Source: Phycisphaerae bacterium
GTDB lineage: Bacteria; Planctomycetota; Phycisphaerae; UBA1845
DNA length: 64,000 nucleotides
Assembly (NCBI GenBank): GCA_029260015.1
Contig: JAJDEB010000007.1
Span: 182,306-246,305 of the forward strand
Reading direction: 5' to 3'
Both the position numbers and the translations under genes were made by a program. The notes under the pieces were generated by a model, which saw only the letters and a program-made list of their open reading frames with translations, had not been told where the DNA came from and ran no database searches. This document shows, piece after piece, positions 26,985 to 35,928 of this stretch (positions are counted from its first letter, which is position 1; each line of letters begins with the position of its first letter).

Positions 26985-28072
26985 TAAGTCGCGACCACTT
27001 GTTTTGCCGAGATTGACGATGTGCGGTTGGCGTTTTGCTGCGAAAGATAGTCCGCGACAGCTTCGGGAATACCGTCTTCGTACTTGACGGTCGGCACCCA
27101 CGCGAGCTTCTCGCGCGCTTTTTGACACTCGAAGAACGTTTTGCGACCCATCAACCACACCGAATAGCGGGTGACCAGTGGCGGCGTCTTGCGACGAAAC
27201 ATGTGCCCGAGGATTTCAAAAACAAAGGCGGCGGTATATGCAACACGGTATGGAACCTTACGCGTCACTTCCGGCTCACCGAGCGACTTGGCCACCAAAT
27301 TAAAATACTGCTTCTGCGTCAAAACGCCGTCGTTGCTACAGTTGTAAGCTTCGCCCACGCCTTCGGGCGACTCCGCCGCCGCAATAGCCCCCTCAGCGAC
27401 GTTGCCCGCATGAACAACGTTGAGGCGATTATTGCCATCACCGATGAGCTTGATCTTGCCTTTGCGGATCGAGTCGCAGAGTCGTCCAATCGTGGCGCGA
27501 TCGCGCGGGCCGTACAACCAGCTTGGTCGAATGACCGTCACTTCGATATCGCCGCGCTCTTGGGCGGCCCACACCAGCTTCTCGGCTTCCACCTTGGCAC
27601 GCGAGTAGTAACTCCAGTGATGCAGATTGACGCCGAGCGGATCTGATTCGTCGATCACCAAACCCGGTTGGTTTGGATGGCCGTACGCGCTGATCGAGCT
27701 AATGTGCAGGAACCGCTTCACGCCAGCCGCAATCGCCGAAGTCAGCAGTTTGCGGGTGCCTTCGATCGTGATATCGACGAACTCGTGCCAAGGTCCCCAG
27801 TCACCAACGCGGGCGGCTGCATGGTAGACAATCGACACGCCCTCGCATGCTCTGCGCAACGAGGCTTCGTCGGTCATGTCGCCTTCGACCAATTCTGCGC
27901 CGACCGATTCGAGGAACCGTGTATCACTTCCAGGCCGAACCAACGCGCGAACGCGACGCCCGCGCTTGACCAACTGCTCGGCAAAATGACTACCCAGAAG
28001 TCCGGTGCCACCGGTAACAAGATTCAAACCTGCTTCGGAATTATTCTGATCCACTGACTTATTCTGATTCAC
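26984..28072 (-). CDS. Extended short-chain dehydrogenase / NAD-dependent epimerase
   Basis: The 362-residue protein has the NAD-binding LVTGGTGLLGSHFAEQLV, VYHAAARVGDWG, ISSISAYG and the catalytic SYYSRAKVEAEKLV (Tyr-x3-Lys). The C-terminal half resembles 3-beta-hydroxysteroid dehydrogenase or HpnA-like members, with TAAFVFEILGHMF as a hydrophobic stretch that could touch the membrane. Substrate is unknown. GTG at 28072 is chosen because CGAGGACGCCCA precedes it; a TTG at 28108 would add 12 residues. The stop lies within a small tandem duplication. Confidence 0.83.
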   Translation of the reverse strand: MNQNKSVDQNNSEAGLNLVTGGTGLLGSHFAEQLVKRGRRVRALVRPGSDTRFLESVGAELVEGDMTDEASLRRACEGVSIVYHAAARVGDWGPWHEFVDITIEGTRKLLTSAIAAGVKRFLHISSISAYGHPNQPGLVIDESDPLGVNLHHWSYYSRAKVEAEKLVWAAQERGDIEVTVIRPSWLYGPRDRATIGRLCDSIRKGKIKLIGDGNNRLNVVHAGNVAEGAIAAAESPEGVGEAYNCSNDGVLTQKQYFNLVAKSLGEPEVTRKVPYRVAYTAAFVFEILGHMFRRKTPPLVTRYSVWLMGRKTFFECQKAREKLAWVPTVKYEDGIPEAVADYLSQQNANRTSSISAKQVVAT

Positions 28073-28149
28073 TGGGCGTCCTCGCTGATTAACTGAATTC
28101 AGCGCCAAACATAGAAACGATGGGCGTGGTGGTCAACTCGGAAACTGAG

Positions 28150-28277
28150 TGTAGGCCCACGCGTTATCTTGCGGGTTGCGTACCACCGTCATTCCCGCGG
28201 AAGCGGGAATCCACGCAAATCGCGTTACCCATCGCTCGTTCTGGACTCCCGCATGCGCGGGAGTGACGAACCACTGG
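28150..28277. repeat. Repeat C3 (ATTCCCGCG family, full form)
   Basis: Same architecture as the copy at 21814: TGTAGGCCCACGCGTTATCT at the left, then ATTCCCGCG-N4-CGGGAAT, TCGCTCGTTCTGGACTCCCG, and CGGGAGTGACGAACCACTGG at the right end. It lies between the DUF1571-like gene and the SDR gene, 65 bases downstream of the DUF1571-like stop. Confidence 0.9.
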
Positions 28278-28342
28278 TCGCAACGGTGTACTGGTAGGCC
28301 GCAACACCGCGATTGGATCTGTGATTTCGGAAGAGACCGGAC

Positions 28343-29485
28343 CTAGAAGTTGATGACATCCGGGTCAAAGTCTTCGGGTGTATATCCGGGATTCAACACG
28401 ACATCGGTGTAAATGTAGCTTCCGAGCAGGTCTTTACCGGCTTGGTCGCTGTAAGCGATGCAAGCGACGGGAAGCAGCCATTCCTTGTCAACGTGGAATT
28501 CGAGCAAGTGGTCGGGGTAGTTGGACTCGTCACCATCAAATGGCAACACCCGCTCGAATTGATAAGTAGGCCGCCCGTCGATGGAACCTTCACCGACGTA
28601 TCGCAGCGTCAAAGCGTCTTCCTTCTGAGCCTTGACCGAGTAATAGAGAATCAACTCAAACGACTTGCCGAATCCGAATTGATCGATCGTGCGGCGTGAG
28701 GCTTTCTGGGCACGGGCACCGTGAATGGGTTGAAGGATTTTGGAAATCAGCAGACGTACAATCGCACCACCGGGCTTGGCCCAAGCTTGCTGATTACCTT
28801 CGTCGTCGAGCCACTTGTCGGCAACGTACAGCGCTCGGGCGCATTCGCCAATATTCTTCGTGAACGTCATATCGACGCTGAATGGTTTTTCGCTGAAGCG
28901 AACATCGGCGATTTGTTCGGGCTTGTATTCGCCGTTGATGCGTTCGTGTTTGGTGAACGTGCAACGGTAGTCGCTAACGTTGCTCTTGTATTGATCCCAG
29001 CAATGGTTCAAAAATCCCATCGGATCGCGCCGAGCGAATTCTTCGTTCTCGTCATACGCTTGGTTCGTGCCAAAGGCTTCGATCTTGTCCGACTCGGCCA
29101 GACGGTCAGACTCAGGCAGACGAATGGGCTGAGCTTGCACCGACGCCGTTGATGCAACCGCGCCGCCTGGCGCCATGTCTGCAACTTGCAATTCCGTCGA
29201 TGACGAAGCAAGCGGCTTCTTGCTTGCGACCGGTTTACGACTCTCCGTCTCGATGGGCTGCTCGATGGTCTGCGCCTTCATGGTGGGCATCGCACCGGTT
29301 GAGGATCGGACCGCGACTCTTGATGGCTGCGGGTTTGAAACCGTGCCAGCTTTTGGACTTACGCCGGGGCCCGCAAACATCGTCACCTGCGAATCGCGTT
29401 GGCACTGCATGCTGAAGACAACGACGAAGCTCAGTCCAACCATCGCCGCATTGCGCCGGTTTCTTTTTTTTGGATTATTATTCAA
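28343..29485 (-). CDS. Secreted DUF1571-like protein
   Basis: About 380 residues. The N-terminus has a basic stretch (NPKKRNRRN) and a hydrophobic core ending near FSMQCQRDS, so it is exported and possibly lipidated. A Ser/Ala/Pro-rich linker (about 40-150) precedes a C-terminal domain with NVSDYRCTFTKHERINGEYK and IADVRFSEKPFSVDMTF, segments typical of DUF1571, a family common in planctomycetes and without known function. The start is uncertain; TTG 29485 keeps the basic n-region, while ATG 29443 would shorten the signal. Confidence 0.72.
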   Translation of the reverse strand: MNNNPKKRNRRNAAMVGLSFVVVFSMQCQRDSQVTMFAGPGVSPKAGTVSNPQPSRVAVRSSTGAMPTMKAQTIEQPIETESRKPVASKKPLASSSTELQVADMAPGGAVASTASVQAQPIRLPESDRLAESDKIEAFGTNQAYDENEEFARRDPMGFLNHCWDQYKSNVSDYRCTFTKHERINGEYKPEQIADVRFSEKPFSVDMTFTKNIGECARALYVADKWLDDEGNQQAWAKPGGAIVRLLISKILQPIHGARAQKASRRTIDQFGFGKSFELILYYSVKAQKEDALTLRYVGEGSIDGRPTYQFERVLPFDGDESNYPDHLLEFHVDKEWLLPVACIAYSDQAGKDLLGSYIYTDVVLNPGYTPEDFDPDVINF

Positions 29486-30030
29486 TGGGTTACTCGTTTG
29501 GAAACAAGAATGATTTTCTAAGCACTTAAGATGCAGCAGGAAACTCACTGCCGAACATCAACTTTTGCAATCTCAGGTCTCAGCACGGGAGTTTACGATA
29601 TCAGCCGCAGTTCTATTCAACTTCGCTCGCCGACACCGATTTTGAATCCCCCCACAAAAGAGTGATACCGACCACCAACCAAAAACGTTGCAGCCGGGCG
29701 GAAAAGCTCATGGTCCCCAGCCCCCTTCACTGATAGCCAGCCCAAAGCAACATACGCTCTTTAGGATATCGGCAGAGTTCCAACGATTCCTATAGCCGCC
29801 GATCTCACTTCGCCCGGGCCAAGGCAGCAGCACCTCAAAGCGCACCCACCGCCATGCATAAACACGATCACATGAGCCATACGACGAACACGAAGCGGAA
29901 CTGCGCCAGTTACCACTTCATCGCCGAGAGTATAGGGAGTTTAAGAAGGATATGCCAGCAAAACCGAAGGCAACTCTCACTGAAGATTTTCCACAGACAT
30001 CCGCCAGTAGATAGCAGATTCTGCCGTCAT
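29486..30030. other. Intergenic region without recognised content
   Basis: About 545 bases upstream of the DUF1571-like gene and downstream of the PAS kinase gene. A short plus-strand frame (29854-30090) overlaps the kinase end and has no family features. I see no repeat, hairpin with a T-run, or RNA gene. It probably contains the DUF1571 promoter. Confidence 0.4.
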
Positions 30031-31119
30031 CTAATCGACGTTTTCAGCATAAGGAAGCGTGACCAAGAATTCCGCTCCGTTTCCAAGTGAGGAATTTACT
30101 GTAAACGATCCATGTAAAACTTTCAGGATTCCGTGAGCGACCGCCAACCCCAATCCGCGACTAAATGCCGGATCACTATCGCTTCGCTTGGTCGTATAGA
30201 ACGGTTCAAAGATTCGCGAAATCGCTTCTTCGCTCAAACCGTACCCGGTGTCTGCGATAACGATCCGCGCGCTGTCTCCACCGTCACTCATGGCAATCGA
30301 CAATTCGCCACCCTCGGGCATCGCTTCGATCGCATTGTCAATCAAGTTGCGTAGCGTTGTCATCATCGCGGATCGCGGAACAGGCATAACCGGTATCAGA
30401 TCAATGCGACTCTCCAGCGAAATGCCCTTGCCCTGCACTCTCGCCTGCGTTTCTTTGACAATGTCAATTACCACTTCCCCGAGTTCGCAAAATGAAGCAT
30501 CTCGAAAATCGCCTTCGGCAAACGCAAGCAGGTTGCTGACCAACTCCGTCGATCGATTCAAGGTTTCTGCGGTCGTGCTCAAGACGCGAGCGAGCACATC
30601 CGGATTGCGCGATTCCAAGGCGAAGTCAACACTGGTCACGATCCCGCCGAGGATGTTGTTGAAATGGTGCGACATCGCTCCGGCCATCTCGCCGAGGGCG
30701 GCCATCTTCGACTGATAGGCGAGTTTCTCCTGCAGGACCATCCGATTGGTGATGTCGCGAACGCACGCCAACCCCCCTAATGGTAGGCCGTCGACTTTGG
30801 CGACCGGGGTAATGGTCGCAGCAAGCCGGCGACGATTGCCCAGTTCGTCGCGCATGGCGAACTCGAACTCGGCTAACTCACCACCGCTCAGGCATTCACG
30901 CATCAACTCGCTGGCGTGCTCTCGTTCTTCCAGCGGGATCAGCAACTCCCAATCGCTACCGAGCATTTCAGCGGCTGAGGCCCCGAAGATTCGCTGCGCA
31001 GCGTGGTTCCAAGCTGTAATTCGACCTTCATGGTCGGCAGCCACCATCGCCATCCCTGCCTGATTAAACAGCAGACGATACGATTCTTCCGAGGGGGCTG
31101 GGTTGGCCGATTCGTTCAC
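30031..31119 (-). CDS. PAS-domain sensor histidine kinase, NtrB-like, cytoplasmic
   Basis: The 362-residue kinase has one PAS domain (about 12-130: YRLLFNQAGMAMVAADHEGR, ITAWNHAAQRIFGASAAEML), a HisKA domain with GEMAGAMSHHFNNILGGI (phospho-acceptor His), and a HATPase domain (NLIDNAIEAMPEGGELSIAM, VIADTGYGLSEE, IFEPFYTTKR, GLGLAVAHGILK). No membrane helices are present. The HFNN form of the H box is typical of NtrB-type kinases. No response regulator is adjacent, so it is an orphan; it lies in the same orientation as rpoN two genes upstream, which would fit a sigma-54 activator as partner (inference). Confidence 0.9.
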   Translation of the reverse strand: MNESANPAPSEESYRLLFNQAGMAMVAADHEGRITAWNHAAQRIFGASAAEMLGSDWELLIPLEEREHASELMRECLSGGELAEFEFAMRDELGNRRRLAATITPVAKVDGLPLGGLACVRDITNRMVLQEKLAYQSKMAALGEMAGAMSHHFNNILGGIVTSVDFALESRNPDVLARVLSTTAETLNRSTELVSNLLAFAEGDFRDASFCELGEVVIDIVKETQARVQGKGISLESRIDLIPVMPVPRSAMMTTLRNLIDNAIEAMPEGGELSIAMSDGGDSARIVIADTGYGLSEEAISRIFEPFYTTKRSDSDPAFSRGLGLAVAHGILKVLHGSFTVNSSLGNGAEFLVTLPYAENVD

Positions 31120-31194
31120 TTTGTTGAATCCGGTTGGGGGCGATCCGGTTTCGGTTGCGTTTACACCAGAGTGTACGTCAATCTGTCGTCGCGT

Positions 31195-32064
31195 CTATTG
31201 CACGCGAATCAACTGAGGGCGAATAAATAGTATCGTTTCGTGTTGCTGCATGCCCAGCGTGGAGGACAACCACAGACTTCCGATCAAGTATCCACTGTCG
31301 GCTTGCTCGCTACTACCCAAGACGGTGAACTCGTCGGGACCCAGTCCAATCGACACCGACACTTCGTCGAAGAAGATACCGCTGTGATCTTCAACGCTGG
31401 ACACATTACCGTCCTGTTCCACCCAACGGGAACGGGTCTTGGCTCCCTGCAATTCTGGCCGGACTTTTAGCAGCACACGCGCCTCATTGCTGTCCTGCGA
31501 GAAGTAATCAATTCTGAATCGTTTCGTACCCTCCGGCAGACTTCCGCCTTTGAGCGCACCACCGCGTTCATGCAGAAAATAAGACTCGCCGCCCTCGGTT
31601 CGATCGAGATTGATCAGCAGCGACAAGCCATTATCCACCACATGGCGATACGTTCCCATTCGCCCGCCCGCGTTTTCAATAATGGTTCGCATTGCCAGCC
31701 AAGCGTCGCGGTCGCCCTTGCCAACGCGCAAACCGTTCCGCGCGAGAAGCGCCGTCAACTGCGGATCGCCCAACGATTCATCCAGGTGCTTCCAGAGGGC
31801 AAGCGACTTTCGCTCGCTCTCGATTGGAAGTTCGATGCGGTGAACCTCAAACTGCATGTGTACCGACCGACTCCGCGTCGATGGGGATGCGTTTGAAGCT
31901 ATAGATGCCGACTGTGGTTCGGTCGTGGAGTCGGAGGTGTTCGCTTCGGCGTTTGTGTCTTGGGAGACGTCACTGCGTTTTGCGGAACGAAGGCAACCAG
32001 CTATTGTCACAGATAACAATGCGATGACCAAGGTGAAGATGTAATAAGATCGGTCCTGTCGCAT
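31195..32064 (-). CDS. Lipoprotein of unknown function
   Basis: From ATG 32064 the 289-residue product has a lipoprotein signal, FTLVIALLSVTIAGCLRS, then a Ser/Thr/Asn-rich linker and a mixed alpha/beta domain. A hydrophobic, strand-rich end (GSLWLSSTLGMQQHETILFI, RPQLIRV) resembles the short beta-rich end of secretin-like proteins, but no secretin signature is visible and I do not assign it. It lies 84 bases downstream of rpoN and 75 bases upstream of the PAS kinase gene on the same strand. Confidence 0.7.
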   Translation of the reverse strand: MRQDRSYYIFTLVIALLSVTIAGCLRSAKRSDVSQDTNAEANTSDSTTEPQSASIASNASPSTRSRSVHMQFEVHRIELPIESERKSLALWKHLDESLGDPQLTALLARNGLRVGKGDRDAWLAMRTIIENAGGRMGTYRHVVDNGLSLLINLDRTEGGESYFLHERGGALKGGSLPEGTKRFRIDYFSQDSNEARVLLKVRPELQGAKTRSRWVEQDGNVSSVEDHSGIFFDEVSVSIGLGPDEFTVLGSSEQADSGYLIGSLWLSSTLGMQQHETILFIRPQLIRVQ

Positions 32065-32148
32065 GGGCTTACATTTATGTGACTTGGGAGGCCAAGTCAA
32101 CGGCGAGGACCGCAAAGACAATTTTGAACAGGGGCGAATTCATCTCGA

Positions 32149-33648
32149 TCAATATTCTTTGCGCTGTCTCGATGATGGGATACCCAACTGCTGCCGGTAC
32201 TTGGCGACCGTGCGGCGGGAGATGTCGATGCCCTGCTTGGTGAGCAGCGCCGCGACCTGATCATCGTTGAGCGGGTTCTTTTTGTCTTCCTCTTCGATGA
32301 GTTTCTGCACGCTCGTCTTGACGCTGTCCCAACTGGTGCTTTCACCCGTCGAGCTTTCCGTCCCGCCGGTAAAGAAATACCGCATGGGAAAAATTCCGCG
32401 AGGCGTCTGCACATATTTGCCCGCGACCGTCCGGCTTACCGTCGATGGATCGCATTCCAGTTCCTCAGCCAACTCACTCATGCGAAGCACTTTGAGACCT
32501 TCCGGACCGGTTTCAAAAAAGTCGGCTTGCCGCTCGACGATGCGCTCAGCCACAAGTCGCAATCGGTCCCGTCGAAACTTGATCGCATCGATCAAGGCGC
32601 TGGCAGCTTCTACATGCTTGCGGACGAAATCGCGCACTTCTTTCGTCGACGATTTGTCCTGCAACATATCAATCGCCGACTGACTCAACCGCAGTTGCGG
32701 ACTGCTCGCCCTTGTCAGTCGTACGTCGAACCCTCCACCGCTTTCGCTGTGTTCGATGATAACGTCGGGGGTGATTCTTGGAATCTCCCGATCAACCACC
32801 GTGTAGCCCGGGTGCAAGTGCAGAGTGGACTGCATCGCCTTAACGGCTTCGGTGATCTCGCCAACGGAGAATCCCGTCGCCTTGGAAATCGCTGGGTATC
32901 GGTTGCGGACCACGTCGCGCAAGTGATTGCGGACAAGTTCCTTCTCAATCTGATTGTCACCCGGTAGTGCATCAAGTTGCAGCAACAGGCATTCCTGGAT
33001 ATCACGAGCAGCTACTCCTACCGGATCGAGACGCTGCACCTGCAGCAATGCCTTTTCGAGCGAATCGATTTCCAGCACGGGTCGTGTATTCACCGCGATT
33101 TCATCAAGATGAACGCGAAGGTAACCATCGTCTTCCAAACTGTAGATGATCGCCTCACCCGCCCGACGCGTCTCGTCGTCGAGTTCGATCACCGCCCACT
33201 GCACCAGCAAATGCTCGGCGAGACTTTCGGGACGACTGGCTGCGTTGGCCATCGCGTCCATCTTCGCGTCGCGCTCGCCCACCATCGCTCCACGCGAAAC
33301 GGTGTTGGCCATCCCGCGTGAATCGTCGCTGCCGTATTCGCGGGTTAATCGATCGAGACGCTGAAAGCTTTCGCCGTTGATGTCATCGGGACCGGAGTCG
33401 CCGTTATTCTGATTGGTGTCACCGCGACTTCGTTCAGCATTGTTCCGCTCGCTGAGACTGCCGTCGGTATCGGTTTTAGGCTGTTCGCCTTCTTCAAGTG
33501 AGAAGTTTTTTTCCAACTCCTCAGCCACCCGGTTCTCGAGGGCCATGGCATTCAATTGCAGAATGCTCATGGACTGGATCAACTGCGGGGTGAGCTTCTG
33601 CTCCATCCGCATGTATTGACCCATCGATTGTGAAAGACCAGGTGCCAT
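32149..33648 (-). CDS. rpoN: RNA polymerase sigma-54 factor RpoN
   Basis: The 499-residue product has all three RpoN regions: Gln-rich region I (MEQKLTPQLIQSMSILQLNA) that contacts the activator, an acidic region II, the core-binding region, the HTH (VLRMSELAEELECDPSTVSR then TVAGKYVQTPRGIFPMRYFF) and the RpoN box RRTVAKYRQQL near the C-terminus that reads the -24 element. It directs transcription of genes activated by AAA+ enhancer-binding proteins; none is in the window. The acidic linker (about 55-130) is longer than usual. Confidence 0.97.
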   Translation of the reverse strand: MAPGLSQSMGQYMRMEQKLTPQLIQSMSILQLNAMALENRVAEELEKNFSLEEGEQPKTDTDGSLSERNNAERSRGDTNQNNGDSGPDDINGESFQRLDRLTREYGSDDSRGMANTVSRGAMVGERDAKMDAMANAASRPESLAEHLLVQWAVIELDDETRRAGEAIIYSLEDDGYLRVHLDEIAVNTRPVLEIDSLEKALLQVQRLDPVGVAARDIQECLLLQLDALPGDNQIEKELVRNHLRDVVRNRYPAISKATGFSVGEITEAVKAMQSTLHLHPGYTVVDREIPRITPDVIIEHSESGGGFDVRLTRASSPQLRLSQSAIDMLQDKSSTKEVRDFVRKHVEAASALIDAIKFRRDRLRLVAERIVERQADFFETGPEGLKVLRMSELAEELECDPSTVSRTVAGKYVQTPRGIFPMRYFFTGGTESSTGESTSWDSVKTSVQKLIEEEDKKNPLNDDQVAALLTKQGIDISRRTVAKYRQQLGIPSSRQRKEY

Positions 33649-33889
33649 TTTGAACCATTCAAACGAACCAAAGAAACCGACGCGGCAAGCGTATCGCCAA
33701 GTAACCCGCTACTTCATTATACATTGTTCGGGGAGACAAACCGACAAACTTGAAAATTGTATTGTCACCGCCGATGATCAACGATTCTTGAAGTAATGCT
33801 GCGGCACCCATAAAATCACTTGCAGGCATCAGCGCGGCACATTGCACTGCTTCAACCAATTTGATTGAACATTAAATTCAAGTTTGCGT
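33649..33889. other. Intergenic region between rpoN and recR
   Basis: About 240 bases. A 66-codon minus-strand frame (33659-33859) shows no family features and no ribosome binding site, so it is not called. It is the likely rpoN promoter region. No repeats seen. Confidence 0.35.
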
Positions 33890-34522
33890 TCAGGTGCGAC
33901 CGCGTATGGCGGCTTCGAGCATTCCGAGACTGGCGTACTCCAACTGCGAACCGACAGCCAACCCGCGCGCCAGGCGAGTCACTTTCACTTTGGCGTCTGC
34001 CACTTTGGTGTCTGCCACATTGGTGTCTGCAAGCAGGCTTTCCAGATAAAGGGCTGTCCCGTCGCCTTCGATGGTCGGGTTGGTAGCCAAAATGATCTCG
34101 GTGACATTTTGCGCCCTCACGCGATTCATCAGCGCATCGATCGTCAGGTCGCCCGGTTCGATGCCATCAAGCGGTGCAATGTGCCCCATCAACACGTGAT
34201 ACACCCCGCGCACCAAACCGGTTTGCTCTAGCGCGATGACGTCCTTGGGTTGCTCGACCACCCATACCTGCGTGTGATCGCGGTTGGCTGTCGAACACAA
34301 ATTGCACGGGTTGGATTCGGTGAGATTAAAACACGTGCTGCAATGAATGACCCGGTCTTTAACAGCAATGATGGCGTTCGCCAGTTGCGCAGCTTCCTTT
34401 CGGTCGCTGCGAAGAACATGAAATGCCAAGCGCTCCGCGCTGCGCGGCCCAATACCCGGAAGCTTTTGAAACGCAAGCTTCAACTGTTCCAGCGATTCGA
34501 TTTCAACCTTTCCCACATTCAC
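33890..34522 (-). CDS. recR: Recombination mediator RecR with pentapeptide insertion
   Basis: RecR, 210 residues: helix-hairpin-helix (FQKLPGIGPRSAERLAFHVL), a four-Cys zinc finger (HCSTCFNLTESNPCNLC), and a Toprim domain (VWVVEQPKDVIALEQTG, ILATNPTIEGDGTALYL). With RecF/RecO it loads RecA at gaps. Between the last Toprim helix and KVTRLARGLAVGSQLEYAS there is an insertion of three five-residue units, ADTNV-ADTKV-ADAKV, where RecR normally has only a short loop. GTG 34522 opens the frame; GTG 34516, six bases after a GAGG, may be the true start. Confidence 0.96.
   Translation of the reverse strand: MNVGKVEIESLEQLKLAFQKLPGIGPRSAERLAFHVLRSDRKEAAQLANAIIAVKDRVIHCSTCFNLTESNPCNLCSTANRDHTQVWVVEQPKDVIALEQTGLVRGVYHVLMGHIAPLDGIEPGDLTIDALMNRVRAQNVTEIILATNPTIEGDGTALYLESLLADTNVADTKVADAKVKVTRLARGLAVGSQLEYASLGMLEAAIRGRT
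33987..34031. repeat. Three 15-bp tandem units inside recR
   Basis: ACTTTGGCGTCTGCC, ACTTTGGTGTCTGCC and ACATTGGTGTCTGCA lie head to tail at 33987-34001, 34002-34016 and 34017-34031. The unit length is a multiple of three, so copy-number change keeps the recR frame. Confidence 0.95.
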
Positions 34523-34716
34523 CCTCTGAAGAATTCAATGCAAAACACTCAAGCTCTGTTGAGAACAACGCGCTATGAGCGGAGATCATGTTGATATGCG
34601 CCAACGTCCATCGCCAATTGCAAACATTATAACCCCACCGCGCAGCGAACCCAGCCCCGCACGGAACAAAAATGCTGAAAGCCCTGTGATGATTGGTGCG
34701 TCAGCCTGCCCGTTGA

Positions 34717-35769
34717 TCAAGACGACTTGGTGCCCTGCTGCCGTTTGGTCTCTTCTGCGAGGATGCGGTTTTCTTCAGTTGTGAGAGAATCGATACCTTG
34801 GTTGCTGACCTTGGCAAGGATGCGATCGACTTCAATGGCCAACTTCTCGCGGCGTTCGATTTCGCGCTGCTCGCGGGCTTCGATCTTGGCCTGCTTGCGA
34901 CGCTCAAAATATCCGGGCGTTTTGGGTTTGTCGTCGTCAAGACCATCGAGCGTCGAGTAACCGCCGGAAAAATCGTAGCCAAACTCGTTATTGTCGCCTT
35001 CGAGTTCGCGCATCTTCGCAACTCGGCGTTCGTAGTAGCAGGTGATGTACCCGAAAACGGCTATGCCGATCATCATCGTCGCACCGGTGAACAATCCTGC
35101 GAGGCCCAGTACGATTGCGCCGACCATGCCCACGTATGTTGCCGTCATCATCGACGGACCAAAGCCCTTGCGCGGCCAAAGGAATGCCTGAAGAATTCGC
35201 CCACCGTCAAACGGAAACACGGGCATCAGGTTGAACAGGAGAATGACATAGCTCAACCCAAATACAACGCGCAGCCAATGCTGCAACGCTCCGGCCGAAT
35301 CGATGTTCAGATTGATGGGCAGAAATGCGCGAAACGGGTTCCACGGAACAGCACCCAAGCCGCCCAGCGTGATGAGAATACCGGCAACGATCGCGCATAT
35401 GATAACGTTGACCATCGGTCCGGCGACGGTCGTCAGCATGTGGGCTTTGGGGGTGTGCGGTGGGCGGACGGAAGCAAGGCCACCGAGCGGCCAAAGCAGA
35501 ACTTCGTCAGCTTCACCGCCACTTTTTCGTGCGCCCCAGCAGTGACCAAACTCGTGGAGTAAGACAATCAAGAAAAGAATCGCGACGGAAATGACGGCAT
35601 CAAGCGCACCACTTAAACCAATGCCATCGGCACCAGTCAAGAGTGCCCGACCAATCAGAAAGATCGCCCCAAAGACGAACAAGACATGCAGGCGAATCTG
35701 GATGCCGAACAGATGGCCAACGCGGAACGACCAATTCAGCGGATTGTCTTTGTTACCCGTGCCAAACAA
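34717..35769 (-). CDS. M50 site-2 metalloprotease with rhomboid-like C-terminal tail
   Basis: A 350-residue intramembrane zinc protease of the SpoIVFB/S2P type: LIVLLHEFGHCWGARKSGGE holds the HExxH motif, and LMPVFPFDGGRILQAFLWP carries the third ligand Asp. It has about six membrane helices. The cytoplasmic C-terminus is charged (RRKQAKIEAREQREIERREK) and ends with ILAKVSNQGIDSLTTEENRI, a short motif also found at the end of the next-door rhomboid protease. The only start is TTG 35769 (AAGGAAACAACGATC upstream). Substrates unknown. Confidence 0.9.
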   Translation of the reverse strand: MFGTGNKDNPLNWSFRVGHLFGIQIRLHVLFVFGAIFLIGRALLTGADGIGLSGALDAVISVAILFLIVLLHEFGHCWGARKSGGEADEVLLWPLGGLASVRPPHTPKAHMLTTVAGPMVNVIICAIVAGILITLGGLGAVPWNPFRAFLPINLNIDSAGALQHWLRVVFGLSYVILLFNLMPVFPFDGGRILQAFLWPRKGFGPSMMTATYVGMVGAIVLGLAGLFTGATMMIGIAVFGYITCYYERRVAKMRELEGDNNEFGYDFSGGYSTLDGLDDDKPKTPGYFERRKQAKIEAREQREIERREKLAIEVDRILAKVSNQGIDSLTTEENRILAEETKRQQGTKSS

Positions 35770-35841
35770 GATCGTTGTTTCCTTGAGAATGCAGATTCTT
35801 CGATTGGTTCAAAACGTTCACTGCCAGTTCGATCGCGAATC

Positions 35842-35906
35842 GTAGGGTGGGCCGTGCCCACCGTCGTTCGAATGACTCAGGACTTGGTGGGCACGGCCCA
35901 CCCTAC
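35842..35906. repeat. Inverted repeat A3 (GGTGGGC family)
   Basis: Perfect 21-base arms at 35842-35862 and 35886-35906, each containing GTAGGGTGGGCCGTGCCCAC or its complement. It lies 22 bases downstream of the rhomboid stop and upstream of the M50 gene. Confidence 0.95.
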
Positions 35907-35928
35907 ATCGCAACCTTCGGCGAAATGT

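Noticed and set aside
33659..33859. 66-codon minus-strand frame between rpoN and recR
   Set aside because: No ribosome binding site or family features.
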